From B30-G6 sp964633115 (GTDB taxonomy: Bacteria; Desulfobacterota; Desulfobacteria; Desulfobacterales; B30-G6), in the NCBI GenBank assembly GCA_964633115.1, contig CAZWEO010000006.1, positions 16,079 to 80,078 of the forward strand: DNA of 64,000 nt, given 5' to 3'. A program made the position numbers and the translations under genes. A model generated the notes under the pieces. The model saw nothing but the letters and a program-made list of their open reading frames with translations, was not told the origin of the DNA and did not search any database. Positions 17,048 to 25,025 of this stretch are shown in pieces. Position 1 is the stretch's first letter, and each line of letters begins with the position of its first letter.

Positions 17048-18352
17048 CTAAAGCATTTTGCCAGGTAACCAAAGGGCCAATGAGGGAAACAACATGGTTA
17101 GCAAGAGGACAATCAGCTGGATAAGGACAAACGGTGGGATGGATCGCCAGATGTCCTTGGTGTGAATTTCAGGCGGGGCCACACCTTTCATTAAAATGAG
17201 TGCCCAACCAAAGGGCGGCGTCAAATAAGCCACTTGCATGTTGAGGATAAAAATGATGGCAAACCATGTGGGATCGAATCCCAACAACACGGCAATGGGA
17301 ATAAAAATGGGCGCACAAATGGTCAGGACTGCATAGTCGTCCATAAACATACCGAAAACAAGCAGGATGACTTGCATAACAGCCAGGATTAGCCAGCGGT
17401 TAACTGTCAAGCCTTCAACCAGTTCCATAACCATGTCTTGAGCCCCGGCACTGGTATACACCACCCCAAACAGAGTGGCCGTGACCAGGATCCACAGCGC
17501 CATACCGCTAATTTTCATGGTTTCCAGGCAAGAATCGGTTAGGACCTTCCACGTTAAGCGTCTGTAGACAATACAAATCACAAAAGATCCAAAAGCACCC
17601 ACCCCAGCGGCTTCACTGGGTGTGGCAATCCCCTTAAAAATCGATCCCAATACCAAGACCACCAACATAGCCGGAAGGACAATATCTTTTAAGGACGCCA
17701 GCCTGGCTTTCCAGGTCGTATCTTCAACTGCTTTGGGAGCCAATTCCGGCTGGAGGTAACAACGTACACTGATGTAAATGATATAAAGACTGGCGGTGAT
17801 CAAACCGGGTATGGCGCCGCCAAAGAAAATTTTACCAATCGAAATTCGGGAGATATAGGCAAATATGATCATGATGATGCTGGGTGGAATGATCTCTCCC
17901 AGGACACCGCCGGCCATGACACTACCCAGGGCCAGGGATTTGTCGTAGCGTTGCTTGAGCATCGCCGGCACCGCGATCAGACCCATGGTGAGAATTCCCG
18001 GCCCAAACCCACCACACATGGCCAGGGCCACACAGACACCCACGGATACAATCGCCAGACCGCCGCGCACACCTGTAAGCCAAAGATTCAGAGCTTTGAA
18101 TAAACGATCGGATATACCCGAATGGATCAAAAAGTTGCCCATTAGGAGAAACAATGGAATTGTGATCAATCCTGGATCCGTAATTTGGCGGTAAGTGGTG
18201 GTAGCAACCACATAAAGACCATTGGTGCCGTCCAGTAAAGAAATAATCAGTACGCTGATGCCACCCAAGGCAAACACAACTGGAACACCCAACGCCAGCA
18301 GAGAAAGAAGTCCGCCAAATAACAGGACTGTCGACAATCCAATACTCATCAT
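17048..18352 (-). CDS. dctM: TRAP transporter large permease DctM
   Basis: The protein has 434 residues with about twelve hydrophobic segments, typical DctM length. The family motif around GGFGPGILTMGLIAVPAMLK and the repeat GVLGEIIPPSIIMIIFAY are visible. It forms the ion-coupled channel of a tripartite periplasmic transporter in the inner membrane. It lies 16 bp after dctQ on the minus strand and is the last gene of the set. The substrate is probably a small organic anion or zwitterion; nearness to the BMC operon suggests a link to that pathway, but this is an inference. Confidence 0.93.
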   Translation of the reverse strand: MMSIGLSTVLLFGGLLSLLALGVPVVFALGGISVLIISLLDGTNGLYVVATTTYRQITDPGLITIPLFLLMGNFLIHSGISDRLFKALNLWLTGVRGGLAIVSVGVCVALAMCGGFGPGILTMGLIAVPAMLKQRYDKSLALGSVMAGGVLGEIIPPSIIMIIFAYISRISIGKIFFGGAIPGLITASLYIIYISVRCYLQPELAPKAVEDTTWKARLASLKDIVLPAMLVVLVLGSIFKGIATPSEAAGVGAFGSFVICIVYRRLTWKVLTDSCLETMKISGMALWILVTATLFGVVYTSAGAQDMVMELVEGLTVNRWLILAVMQVILLVFGMFMDDYAVLTICAPIFIPIAVLLGFDPTWFAIIFILNMQVAYLTPPFGWALILMKGVAPPEIHTKDIWRSIPPFVLIQLIVLLLTMLFPSLALWLPGKML

Positions 18353-18368
18353 ATTGGTTCCTTTTTGA

Positions 18369-18857
18369 TCAATTTAGACGCCGTCGGAAAAAAGATATGC
18401 CTTCTAGTAGAAACAGAAATGCAACCACCGGTATCAACAATTTAAATGGGTAAAGGGGAATTCGGAAGGCTCCGGGTGCTTTTTCCCGCATCATCAGAGA
18501 ATTCCAGCCCATCCAGCTGGACTGCCAAATCAAAATCCCAATAAAGGCGATAAAGGCGATAAAGGCGATCCAATCGGCAACTTTTTTAAAGCCGGGTGGG
18601 AAGTGGTCATAAAAAATTTCGATACGGATATGCTCGCCCTTGTAGAGCGTATAGGCACCTGCAAACATGATGAAGACGCCGAACAAGATCCGGTTGAGGA
18701 GCCATCCCCAGAGCAAGGGGTGATTGAAGACATATCGCGCGGTTACATCTATGGCCGTTATGGCCATGATGACAAAGACTAAATAGCATACGACGCGACT
18801 CGACCGATCGACTGCCAGATCGACCCAGTTGCAAATTTTATCAATAATTTGATTCAT
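18369..18857 (-). CDS. dctQ: TRAP transporter small permease DctQ
   Basis: The protein has 162 residues with four hydrophobic helices. The conserved features include TARYVFNHPLLW after helix 1 and YTLYKGEHIRIEI before helix 3. It forms the membrane complex with DctM. It lies between the binding-protein gene (196 bp upstream in the transcription direction, across a strong hairpin and a 21-bp tandem repeat) and dctM. A DNA triplication of GGCGATAAA at about 18543-18567 encodes the repeated FIAFIAFIG stretch. Confidence 0.92.
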   Translation of the reverse strand: MNQIIDKICNWVDLAVDRSSRVVCYLVFVIMAITAIDVTARYVFNHPLLWGWLLNRILFGVFIMFAGAYTLYKGEHIRIEIFYDHFPPGFKKVADWIAFIAFIAFIGILIWQSSWMGWNSLMMREKAPGAFRIPLYPFKLLIPVVAFLFLLEGISFFRRRLN

Positions 18858-18887
18858 GCCGGCCGCCTGTAATATAAGTGTGTATAC

Positions 18888-18953
18888 GACTTCGTACGCT
18901 TACGTGAAGGTTTTGCACCATTACGTGAAGGTTTCGTACCCTTACGTGACGGT
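18888..18953. repeat. 21-bp tandem repeat between dctP and dctQ
   Basis: Two full units, TTACGTGAAGGTTTTGCACCA and TTACGTGAAGGTTTCGTACCC (21 bp each; shown here only to identify them), are preceded by a partial unit ending CTTCGTACGC and followed by a partial unit TTACGTGACGGT. It lies in the intercistronic spacer, next to the hairpin at 18958-18995, upstream of dctQ. Confidence 0.85.
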
Positions 18954-18957
18954 AATT

Positions 18958-18995
18958 AAAAGCCAGGAGGGTAATCCGTTACCCTCCTGGCTTTT
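18958..18995 (-). terminator. Strong intercistronic hairpin after dctP
   Basis: Perfect 17-bp arms (AAAAGCCAGGAGGGTAA and its complement) enclose a 4-nt TCCG loop. Read on the minus strand the stem is followed by TTTTAATTA. It lies between dctP and dctQ, so it probably causes partial termination or protects the dctP message, giving more binding protein than permease, as is common in binding-protein transporters. Confidence 0.8.
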
Positions 18996-19053
18996 GGCTG
19001 TTGGTTCTTGTAGGGAATGATAATCGTCGCTTGCAATAAATATGGCGGAATTA

Positions 19054-20112
19054 TTACAAATTTTTACGCCATTCTTTGATGATCTCAATGGCCTGAGCCG
19101 CGGCCGGATCTCTTTCGCCAATTTTGTCCCAGAGATCATAGGCTGCCACTTCGTGTTGACGATCACAGTCGGCATCTATCTCACTCTTTATGACTTTGCC
19201 GGCCTTAATTAGTTCATCCACTTTCTTCAGTTCGCCCACGTAAACTTTTAGCAGTTTATGGAAATAGTCTTCGGCAGCATCGGCCATGACCTGCTGCAGG
19301 TCGGCCGGCAGTGCATTCCAGGACTCCATATTGAATAGAATATGTCCCACAACGACATCGTTCTGTCCCCCCATGAGCCAATAAGGGGCCACCTCATGCC
19401 AATTCAGACCTGTAATGGCGCTGACATCCCACTGAGAGGCATCAATGGTACCCAACTTCAATCCCATATAGGCTTCCATACCACTGATATAGGTTCCCCG
19501 GGCTCCCACGGCATTATAATAATCAGCCCAAGACCCTTCCACGCGGAATTTTAATCCCTGCATATCTTCACACGTAAGGATTTTTTTGGTGGACATGGTG
19601 ATAATGGGGCCATAGGAATGGACATCTAACCAATAGAGACCTTGGCTGGCATACTGCTCACGCAGCAAACGCACATAGCCGGTATTAAAAAACAGATTGC
19701 GGATCTCTTTCCCGGCGCTAAAAATATCCGGTTCACCCGGTAAATTATAGGCATAGGGCAGACCAAATTCGACTTCACCAATTGGCAGGATGCCACCCCA
19801 CATGGCCGCTACGGCGTGGACCATATCCAGGGTGCCTTTTTGGGTGGCCTCAAAAAGTTGCTCGGCCGGAACCAGTTCCGGATCGGCAAACACCTGAATC
19901 CGGATGCGACCGTTGCTGTTCTTTTTTGCCGTGGCGGCAAAATCATTCAGCAATTCCATACTGAGATCGCCGCGTGGATAAGCAGACTGAATCTTTAGAC
20001 GATAAACTTTATCGGCAGCTTGAGCGCTAACAGGGGCCATGACCAAGGTAGTGGCAAAAATTGCCGCCAAAATAACAGATAGTAGCAAAATTGTTCGATT
20101 CAATTTCATCAC
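19054..20112 (-). CDS. dctP: TRAP transporter substrate-binding protein DctP
   Basis: The protein has 352 residues with a Sec signal peptide (about 1-32, ending VSAQAAD). The body has TRAP DctP/SBP_bac_7 features: YPRGDLSMELLNDFAATAKKN, IRIQVFADPELVPAEQLFEA, and the substrate-clamp region LKFRVEGSWADYY, whose Arg usually binds the ligand carboxylate, followed by GLKLGTIDASQWD. It captures the substrate in the periplasm and delivers it to DctQM. It is the first gene of the TRAP operon; a GGAGG-type ribosome-binding site lies immediately upstream. Confidence 0.93.
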   Translation of the reverse strand: MMKLNRTILLLSVILAAIFATTLVMAPVSAQAADKVYRLKIQSAYPRGDLSMELLNDFAATAKKNSNGRIRIQVFADPELVPAEQLFEATQKGTLDMVHAVAAMWGGILPIGEVEFGLPYAYNLPGEPDIFSAGKEIRNLFFNTGYVRLLREQYASQGLYWLDVHSYGPIITMSTKKILTCEDMQGLKFRVEGSWADYYNAVGARGTYISGMEAYMGLKLGTIDASQWDVSAITGLNWHEVAPYWLMGGQNDVVVGHILFNMESWNALPADLQQVMADAAEDYFHKLLKVYVGELKKVDELIKAGKVIKSEIDADCDRQHEVAAYDLWDKIGERDPAAAQAIEIIKEWRKNL

Positions 20113-20550
20113 CCTCCTCCTTTCTGAAAAGATTGTTGAAGTTAAGGTTGCCCTAGCTCACATCACCTCCTTTACATGAACTGATCGCATCAATTTGTTT
20201 TGACTATTTGCTGATTGCTAGTATTGATTGGAGCAATAAAATCGTGTTCCACGCTTTTATGAAACGCGACTATTTCGCTCCTAAGCGAAAGGCTAAAACC
20301 CCTATCCCTGCAGCAAGACTCGTCAACGAGCTCAAGTCGATTCGCTACAGGGTAATACAAACTTTTTGCCGAAATCCTTCATATTTCTGCACCGCACTTT
20401 CGCAAAAAAGGGATCTTAATCCATAATTTGAATTCATCCCACGCTGCAAGACTTGTCGGCGAGGAGTTCGGCCGAGGCTCACTCGAAGCCCTCAAGTCGA
20501 GTCGCAGAGAGGAATTCAAATTTAAAGCTGGTTTGGAGCTGGATCCGCCT
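20113..20550. other. Non-coding spacer between BMC operon and TRAP operon, with repeat remnants
   Basis: The spacer carries a degenerate copy of the dispersed hairpin (ATAAAATCG then CTTTTAT at about 20237-20262) followed by ATGAAACGCGACT, the same downstream sequence as the copy at 1554. It also has an AATTTGAATTC / GAATTCAAATT inverted pair at about 20425 and 20511. A 72-codon frame here starts inside the repeat and has no homology signal. The minus-strand TRAP promoter should also lie in this gap. Confidence 0.5.
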
Positions 20551-20575
20551 AAAGAAATCGCTTAGCGATTTCTTT
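20551..20575. terminator. Hairpin at the end of the BMC operon (repeat-family relative)
   Basis: AAAGAAATCG-CTTAG-CGATTTCTTT has 10-bp arms and a 5-nt loop, followed by T residues on the plus strand and preceded by TTA/A-rich sequence. It has the same geometry as the ATAAAATCG hairpin family and lies downstream of the RidA gene. Confidence 0.55.
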
Positions 20576-20578
20576 TTA

Positions 20579-20624
20579 ACACTCAAGCATACGCAGGTCC
20601 TTTGGGCCAAGTATGTTTGAGTGT
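20579..20624 (-). terminator. Putative terminator of the BMC operon
   Basis: ACACTCAAGCATAC (20579-20592) pairs with GTATGTTTGAGTGT (20611-20624), 14 bp with one G-T pair, across an 18-nt loop. It lies 9-54 bp past the RidA stop codon; on the minus strand it is followed by TTAAAAAGAAATCG. It fits an end-of-operon stem-loop. Confidence 0.6.
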
Positions 20625-20632
20625 AGATATCA

Positions 20633-21052
20633 TTATGTCAGCCGTGTCGTCAAATAAGAACCGATCACCGCATCGGCTTCGATTTCGACCAGATGTTCGG
20701 GTCTAGCCAAGGCTTTAACTTCGGCCATAGTAATTACCGGTCGAATTTGTTTAAACCACTCCGAATACGCTTTAATATATTCCTGACCGCGACTGATATC
20801 GGTCACATAAAAACGCACACGCACAACGTGGGACATTTTGGCGCCGGCCCGTTTTAAAACCTGCTCTATTTTTTGCAGGATGATTTTGGTTTGTTGGTAA
20901 GCATCCCCGGGCGCTTCGACCTCGCCTTGGGCATTCGTGGTAGTGGTGCCGCCTACAAAAACCATATGACCGACTCGGACAGCCCGGCTGTAGCCGGCCT
21001 TTTCTTCAAAAGGAGCGCCCGAAGCAAAATTTTCTCTTTTTAAAAGTACCAT
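20633..21052 (-). CDS. RidA/YjgF-YER057c-UK114 family protein
   Basis: The protein has 139 residues with family motifs: SRAVRVGHMVFVGGTTTT near residue 24, VVRVRFYVTDIS in the middle, and the C-terminal ARPEHLVEIEADAVIG that positions the catalytic Arg and Glu. RidA proteins hydrolyse reactive enamine/imine intermediates to ketoacids or aldehydes plus ammonia. In this operon, downstream of an amine-oxidising module, a role in clearing an imine product is plausible, but this is an inference. Its start overlaps the amidotransferase stop by one base, so the two are coupled. Confidence 0.88.
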   Translation of the reverse strand: MVLLKRENFASGAPFEEKAGYSRAVRVGHMVFVGGTTTTNAQGEVEAPGDAYQQTKIILQKIEQVLKRAGAKMSHVVRVRFYVTDISRGQEYIKAYSEWFKQIRPVITMAEVKALARPEHLVEIEADAVIGSYLTTRLT

Positions 21053-21762
21053 TATGCCTCGCCAAATTCTTGGGCTATATTATTCAATAAGGTTTGCATC
21101 AATTCATACGAATCAGGCAATTCAGCCGTTCGAGCCAGAACCGTTGCCCCATCGTGGACATGCGTATCGGACACCCAATCCTGGCTGTGATTGCCGGCAT
21201 AGAAGCGAACCATATCCAAAGTATATTCCGGGTGAAATTGCAAGCCCACAACCGGTCGCTGCCCGCAAACAAAAGCCTGATTTTCAGTGGCCTTGCTACT
21301 TGCCAATCGGATACACCCTTTTGGCAGTGAAAAATGATCGCCGTGCCAATGAAAGGTCGTAAAAGAATCGGGTACGTGATCAAAAAGAAATGATGCCCGG
21401 CCTTCAGAAGTAAGCGTTACCTTATGCCAGCCGATTTCCTTGTGTTTTGCGGAAAATATGCGTCCACCCAATGCCTCTGCTATAAGTTGGGCACCAAAAC
21501 AAAACCCCACAACAATCTTTTGGGCCGTCAAGGCTTGCTGTAAAAAGTCTTTTTCCGCTGGGATCCATGGGAAGTTAGCGTTATCCCACGCGTGTTGTGA
21601 TCCCCCCATGACCATTAAGCAATCAAACGAATCCGTTGCCGGTAAGGCCTCACCCTTGCAGATATAGGCTTGCCTTAGCCGGTGATTATTTTCCGACGCC
21701 CAGCGCGTTATATTGGTGCGCGAAAAATCTTCCGGATCGTGCTCGATCAATTGAATTCTCAT
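21052..21762 (-). CDS. Class I glutamine amidotransferase-like hydrolase
   Basis: The protein has 236 residues. The catalytic triad is intact: Cys88 in VVGFCFGAQ, His177 and Glu179 in LQFHPEYT. It has no synthetase domain, so it acts alone or with a partner, as GuaA-like amidotransferases and gamma-glutamyl hydrolases such as PuuD do. In a locus that also has a gamma-glutamyl-ligase-like glutamine synthetase, hydrolysis of a gamma-glutamyl amide is an attractive but unproven role. It overlaps ridA by one base, and a palindromic repeat separates it from the aldehyde dehydrogenase gene. Confidence 0.85.
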   Translation of the reverse strand: MRIQLIEHDPEDFSRTNITRWASENNHRLRQAYICKGEALPATDSFDCLMVMGGSQHAWDNANFPWIPAEKDFLQQALTAQKIVVGFCFGAQLIAEALGGRIFSAKHKEIGWHKVTLTSEGRASFLFDHVPDSFTTFHWHGDHFSLPKGCIRLASSKATENQAFVCGQRPVVGLQFHPEYTLDMVRFYAGNHSQDWVSDTHVHDGATVLARTAELPDSYELMQTLLNNIAQEFGEA

Positions 21763-21764
21763 AC

Positions 21765-21848
21765 ATGATGGCTTCGTGAAAAGTCCAATTTCCGTGTCTT
21801 GAACAATTTACTTTGCCCTCCCAATTTGGTTTTTTTCGAACTCATCAT
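21765..21848. repeat. Short palindromic repeat between amidotransferase and aldehyde dehydrogenase genes
   Basis: The ends ATGATGGCTTCGTGAAAAG and (reverse complement of the right end) ATGATGAGTTCGAAAAAAAC form imperfect inverted repeats flanking an 84-bp unit. The left end resembles the GGTTTCGTAAAAAGTTCAAA end of the element at 56003. The right end overlaps the stop codon of the aldehyde dehydrogenase. Confidence 0.5.
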
Positions 21849-23299
21849 ACATTGCTTCCATAGCGGTAGCGCAAATCATCGGTCATCACACAGCGCCGGA
21901 TACGCGTAAACGACTTGGGCCGCGTATGGCCCTCACCATTGGTGGCAATATGAAAGCTGACATAGCCTTCCCCGGTGACACCCACGCCCCCCAAACCACA
22001 AGCACCATTTTTCACAAACGACGCGCAGCTGGCCCGGCTGGCCATCAATTGGATATTGGCCAGGTTTTTGGAATGAATCGCCATGGTGTGACCAAAATTT
22101 TGTTCGGCCGCAATCGCCCGGTCGATGGCCTCATTCACATCACGGCAGCGCACAAATGGCAGCACCGGCATAATCTGCTCGGTCCAGACCAGGGGGTGCT
22201 GATGATCTGTCTCTAAGATGACAATCTGCACCTCGGGTCCCACTTTCACATCGATTGCACCTAAGATAAATTGGGGAGTTTTACCGATATAGTCCATATT
22301 GATTTCCCCGGGCGTTCCCGCTGCGTTGACCTTTTTAAAAATATGTTTGATTAAGGCTGCCCCTTGCTGGGAACTGATTTCATGGGCACCCTGCTTCAGG
22401 AGTTCCTGCTTCAATTGATCCGCCACCGAATCGACCACGAATATTTCTTTCTCGCTGGCACAGGCGATGCAATTGGAAAAACCGGCACCCTGGATGATGC
22501 ATTGGGCCGTACGCTTTAAATCAGCGGTTTCATCCACAACCACGGGTGGATTGCCCGGTCCACCAGCGATGACGCGCTTACCGGTCTTGGTGGCAAAATC
22601 CACGACGCCATGACCGCCGGTAACGGCAATCATACCGATATCTGCATGGGTCATGAGCTGCTGGGCGGATGGCACCGAGGGTTCCTCCAGACAACTGAGA
22701 CAATTCGGGGGGCCGCCGACGGCCACAATCGCTTGGTTCAGATCGCGAATCACCCGGGCGGACACCTTTTTGGTTTTTGGGTGCGGATTAACCACCACGG
22801 CGTTTCCAGCGGACATCATCATAATGGCGTTAAAAAGGATACTCGGCGCTGCATTGGTCACCGGGTGTACCGAAGCAATGACCCCTACGGGTAGCCGTTC
22901 GATGATGGTGACGCCCTTATCGCCGGCAAATACTTCCGGGATTAAATCCTCCAAACCCATCACCTGGCAGGCCGATATGTTTTTATTTACATTATCCACC
23001 AGTTTACCCAGACCCGTTTCCTCGAACTCCATGCGACCGTAGGTTTCGGCATTGGCCGTACCGGTATCCCGGATGGCCGTGATCACCTTTTCCCTTGTCT
23101 CCAAGGGCAACGCCACCAGAGCTTTCTGGGCCGTCCCGGTTGCCTGAATACAGGTAATCATGTCCTGAAATACACCATTGCCGGAAGCTGTCGCCGGTGC
23201 TGCCTCCACAGCAGTCGTCTTGCTATCCCCATCCATATTAGCCAACTTGCGCACCACCGATTCCACAATCTGATCAATAACTTTGTCGTTTAGTTTCAT
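21845..23299 (-). CDS. CoA-acylating aldehyde dehydrogenase of the EutE/PduP type with encapsulation peptide
   Basis: The protein has 484 residues and oxidises an aldehyde to acyl-CoA with NAD+ and CoA, the core reaction of metabolosomes. Residues 1-20 (KLNDKVIDQIVESVVRKL) form an amphipathic helix followed by a Thr/Ala-rich linker to about 40, the usual BMC-targeting signal. The dehydrogenase domain shows PVGVIASVHPVTNA, GGPGNPPVVVDETAD and the probable catalytic Cys280 in IACASEKEIFV, with a second Cys at 277. The aldehyde substrate is not fixed by sequence. It lies inside the BMC operon, downstream of the RpiR gene. Confidence 0.92.
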   Translation of the reverse strand: MKLNDKVIDQIVESVVRKLANMDGDSKTTAVEAAPATASGNGVFQDMITCIQATGTAQKALVALPLETREKVITAIRDTGTANAETYGRMEFEETGLGKLVDNVNKNISACQVMGLEDLIPEVFAGDKGVTIIERLPVGVIASVHPVTNAAPSILFNAIMMMSAGNAVVVNPHPKTKKVSARVIRDLNQAIVAVGGPPNCLSCLEEPSVPSAQQLMTHADIGMIAVTGGHGVVDFATKTGKRVIAGGPGNPPVVVDETADLKRTAQCIIQGAGFSNCIACASEKEIFVVDSVADQLKQELLKQGAHEISSQQGAALIKHIFKKVNAAGTPGEINMDYIGKTPQFILGAIDVKVGPEVQIVILETDHQHPLVWTEQIMPVLPFVRCRDVNEAIDRAIAAEQNFGHTMAIHSKNLANIQLMASRASCASFVKNGACGLGGVGVTGEGYVSFHIATNGEGHTRPKSFTRIRRCVMTDDLRYRYGSNV

Positions 23300-23346
23300 T
23301 TTTGATTTCTCACCATCTTGATTATTCAGATCTGCAATTTACTATT

Positions 23347-23382
23347 TTCACAAAACGATAGGGGAAAATCCCAATAGCGTTT
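23347..23382. promoter_or_regulatory. Imperfect hairpin between RpiR and aldehyde dehydrogenase genes
   Basis: AAAACGATAGGGG and CCCAATAGCGTTTT flank AAAAT, giving an imperfect stem with a GC-rich centre. It lies in the 106-bp gap upstream of the aldehyde dehydrogenase on the minus strand, so it could act as an attenuator or as an operator for the adjacent RpiR protein. Confidence 0.35.
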
Positions 23383-23405
23383 TAGGTATTTAGTCTAATA
23401 GCCTA

Positions 23406-24353
23406 TTAGCCTGAATTGTCTTTTTCCTTTTGCGGCCACAATGTCGTGATAGTGGCTCGCTCGCGGTAAGCCAATTGTTGATCCATATCATTTTCGGTAT
23501 AAAACTCATCCGCAGCTTTTACACCGCGATCAAACTTTGAAATACAGCGCATGGCCTCTTTATTATCAATAAAAGTTATTTCATGAACCAAAGCCCCCAG
23601 GAATGCAATCACGTGGGCAAAAGGATCCACAAACGAAACCCCTTCAATGTCCAGAACCATGTATTGGTCCGAGAGCGTGATGATGGGTGATTTGGGTGTG
23701 TCGCTTAGCCCGATTACCTTGACTTTACATTTTTTAGCATACTTCACTATCTCGATAGTTCTACGCGGATATCGCGGGAAGGCGATCGCAACCATCAAGG
23801 CATTGGGGCCACTCTCAAAAAGAGCATCCATCAACTCCCAGGAAAGATCGGTATTGATAACCACCTGTGGCCGCACTTTTTTTAACAGGTAACCAAAATG
23901 GTATGCCAGGGTCGCTGAGGCACGGTAGCCCACAACAAAAACTTTTTCAGCCCGATGAATCTTACGGGCAATATTTTTAAATTCTTTTTCAGATACAGAG
24001 GCCATCAGGTTGTTCAGATTGTCAATCGCATTCTGGCAATAACTCTGAATGGTTGTTTCGGTATGGCCCTTACGACTGGATCGCCGTAGCCTTTCCGCAC
24101 TGGTCAGCTCGGTATGTAGCAATCCTTTCATATATTGCAGGAACTCGGTATATCCGGAAAATCCCATATCAACACTGAAACGGACAATGGTCGGTTCACT
24201 CACCTGACATTTTTCAGCAATCTCCCGCGCGGTCATCAAAAAAATATTCTTGTAGTCATCCATTATCAAATCAGCCACCCGACGCTTCTTGGGAGAAAGC
24301 TTGGGATAAATTTGAGCGATTTTATCAAAGAGATCTTTCTTGGCTGATTTCAT
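23406..24353 (-). CDS. RpiR/MurR-family transcriptional regulator
   Basis: The protein has 315 residues: an N-terminal HTH_6 domain (about 1-80, with RRVADLIMDDYKNIFLMTAREIAEKCQVSEPTIVRF) and a SIS sugar-isomerase-like ligand domain (about 130-260, KVFVVGYRASATLAYHF). RpiR proteins bind phosphosugars or related metabolites and repress or activate catabolic operons. Its position inside the BMC operon, between a shell trimer and the aldehyde dehydrogenase, makes it the obvious local regulator. The operator is not identified. Confidence 0.92.
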   Translation of the reverse strand: MKSAKKDLFDKIAQIYPKLSPKKRRVADLIMDDYKNIFLMTAREIAEKCQVSEPTIVRFSVDMGFSGYTEFLQYMKGLLHTELTSAERLRRSSRKGHTETTIQSYCQNAIDNLNNLMASVSEKEFKNIARKIHRAEKVFVVGYRASATLAYHFGYLLKKVRPQVVINTDLSWELMDALFESGPNALMVAIAFPRYPRRTIEIVKYAKKCKVKVIGLSDTPKSPIITLSDQYMVLDIEGVSFVDPFAHVIAFLGALVHEITFIDNKEAMRCISKFDRGVKAADEFYTENDMDQQLAYRERATITTLWPQKEKDNSG

Positions 24354-24395
24354 GATTCTATTTCTCTTGTCTATACTGTCGCCACGGGGCGGTTT

Positions 24396-25013
24396 CTAGT
24401 GTTCCCTTCCGTCTAATGCTGCCAACGCCGTCTCCGCCGCCATCTTAGCTGCCTGAATATCAGAGGTCTCACCCGCCAAATAGACACGGCCACTGGCCCC
24501 AAAAACACTGACATGATTGATGGTGACCTCAGCGGCTTTCTCGGCCTCATTGGCGGCATAACCTGCATAGCCGGCTGGTACGACTTCCAGAATATAAAGG
24601 GTCTCATCACTCACGGACATGCTGGCCGATCGAAAACGATTTACAATTTGGCTCATATAGGGATTCAAACGTTCAACTGTCTCGGTCGACAATATCTTGG
24701 GTTTGAGACGATCGCTTTCTGTACAGCCGATATAGTCTAATATAACCTGGCCGGCTTCCTGGACATCGGCGGGATCGTCCGCATGTACTTCCAGCATGCC
24801 ATAAGTTCTTTCCACCACCAATGCGCCAATGCGAACGTTGGCCTTTTTCATAACAGCATCGGTAATGGTGTTGATTTCCATGCCTGGGGCAATCTCGATA
24901 AACAGCGCAGCCTGTCCCGTAACCGGGTAGTAGCCACGCGCGCTGGAGCCGATGTATGCTACCATTTGCTTTTGTAATTGATCGATAAATGCGAACGCTC
25001 GGAGGTCTATCAT
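24396..25013 (-). CDS. BMC-T shell protein, CcmP/CsoS1D-like double-layer trimer (1)
   Basis: The protein has 205 residues: an N-terminal extension (LRAFAFIDQLQKQMVAYIGS) and two fused BMC domains, the first containing ALVVERTYGMLEVHADDP and the second YILEVVPAGYAGYAANEAEKAA. The pattern closely resembles CcmP/CsoS1D, whose trimers stack into gated, wide-pore airlocks for larger metabolites. It probably forms pores in the BMC shell for cofactors or bulky intermediates such as gamma-glutamylated compounds (an inference). It lies directly downstream of the FAD oxidoreductase gene and has a paralogue at 27368. Confidence 0.92.
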   Translation of the reverse strand: MIDLRAFAFIDQLQKQMVAYIGSSARGYYPVTGQAALFIEIAPGMEINTITDAVMKKANVRIGALVVERTYGMLEVHADDPADVQEAGQVILDYIGCTESDRLKPKILSTETVERLNPYMSQIVNRFRSASMSVSDETLYILEVVPAGYAGYAANEAEKAAEVTINHVSVFGASGRVYLAGETSDIQAAKMAAETALAALDGREH

Positions 25014-25025
25014 ATGATTCTTTCC

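Noticed and set aside
20208..20426. 72-codon plus-strand frame
   Set aside because: It begins in a degenerate hairpin repeat, has no ribosome-binding site and no recognisable motif; the MKRD start resembles that at 1555 because both come from the repeat.
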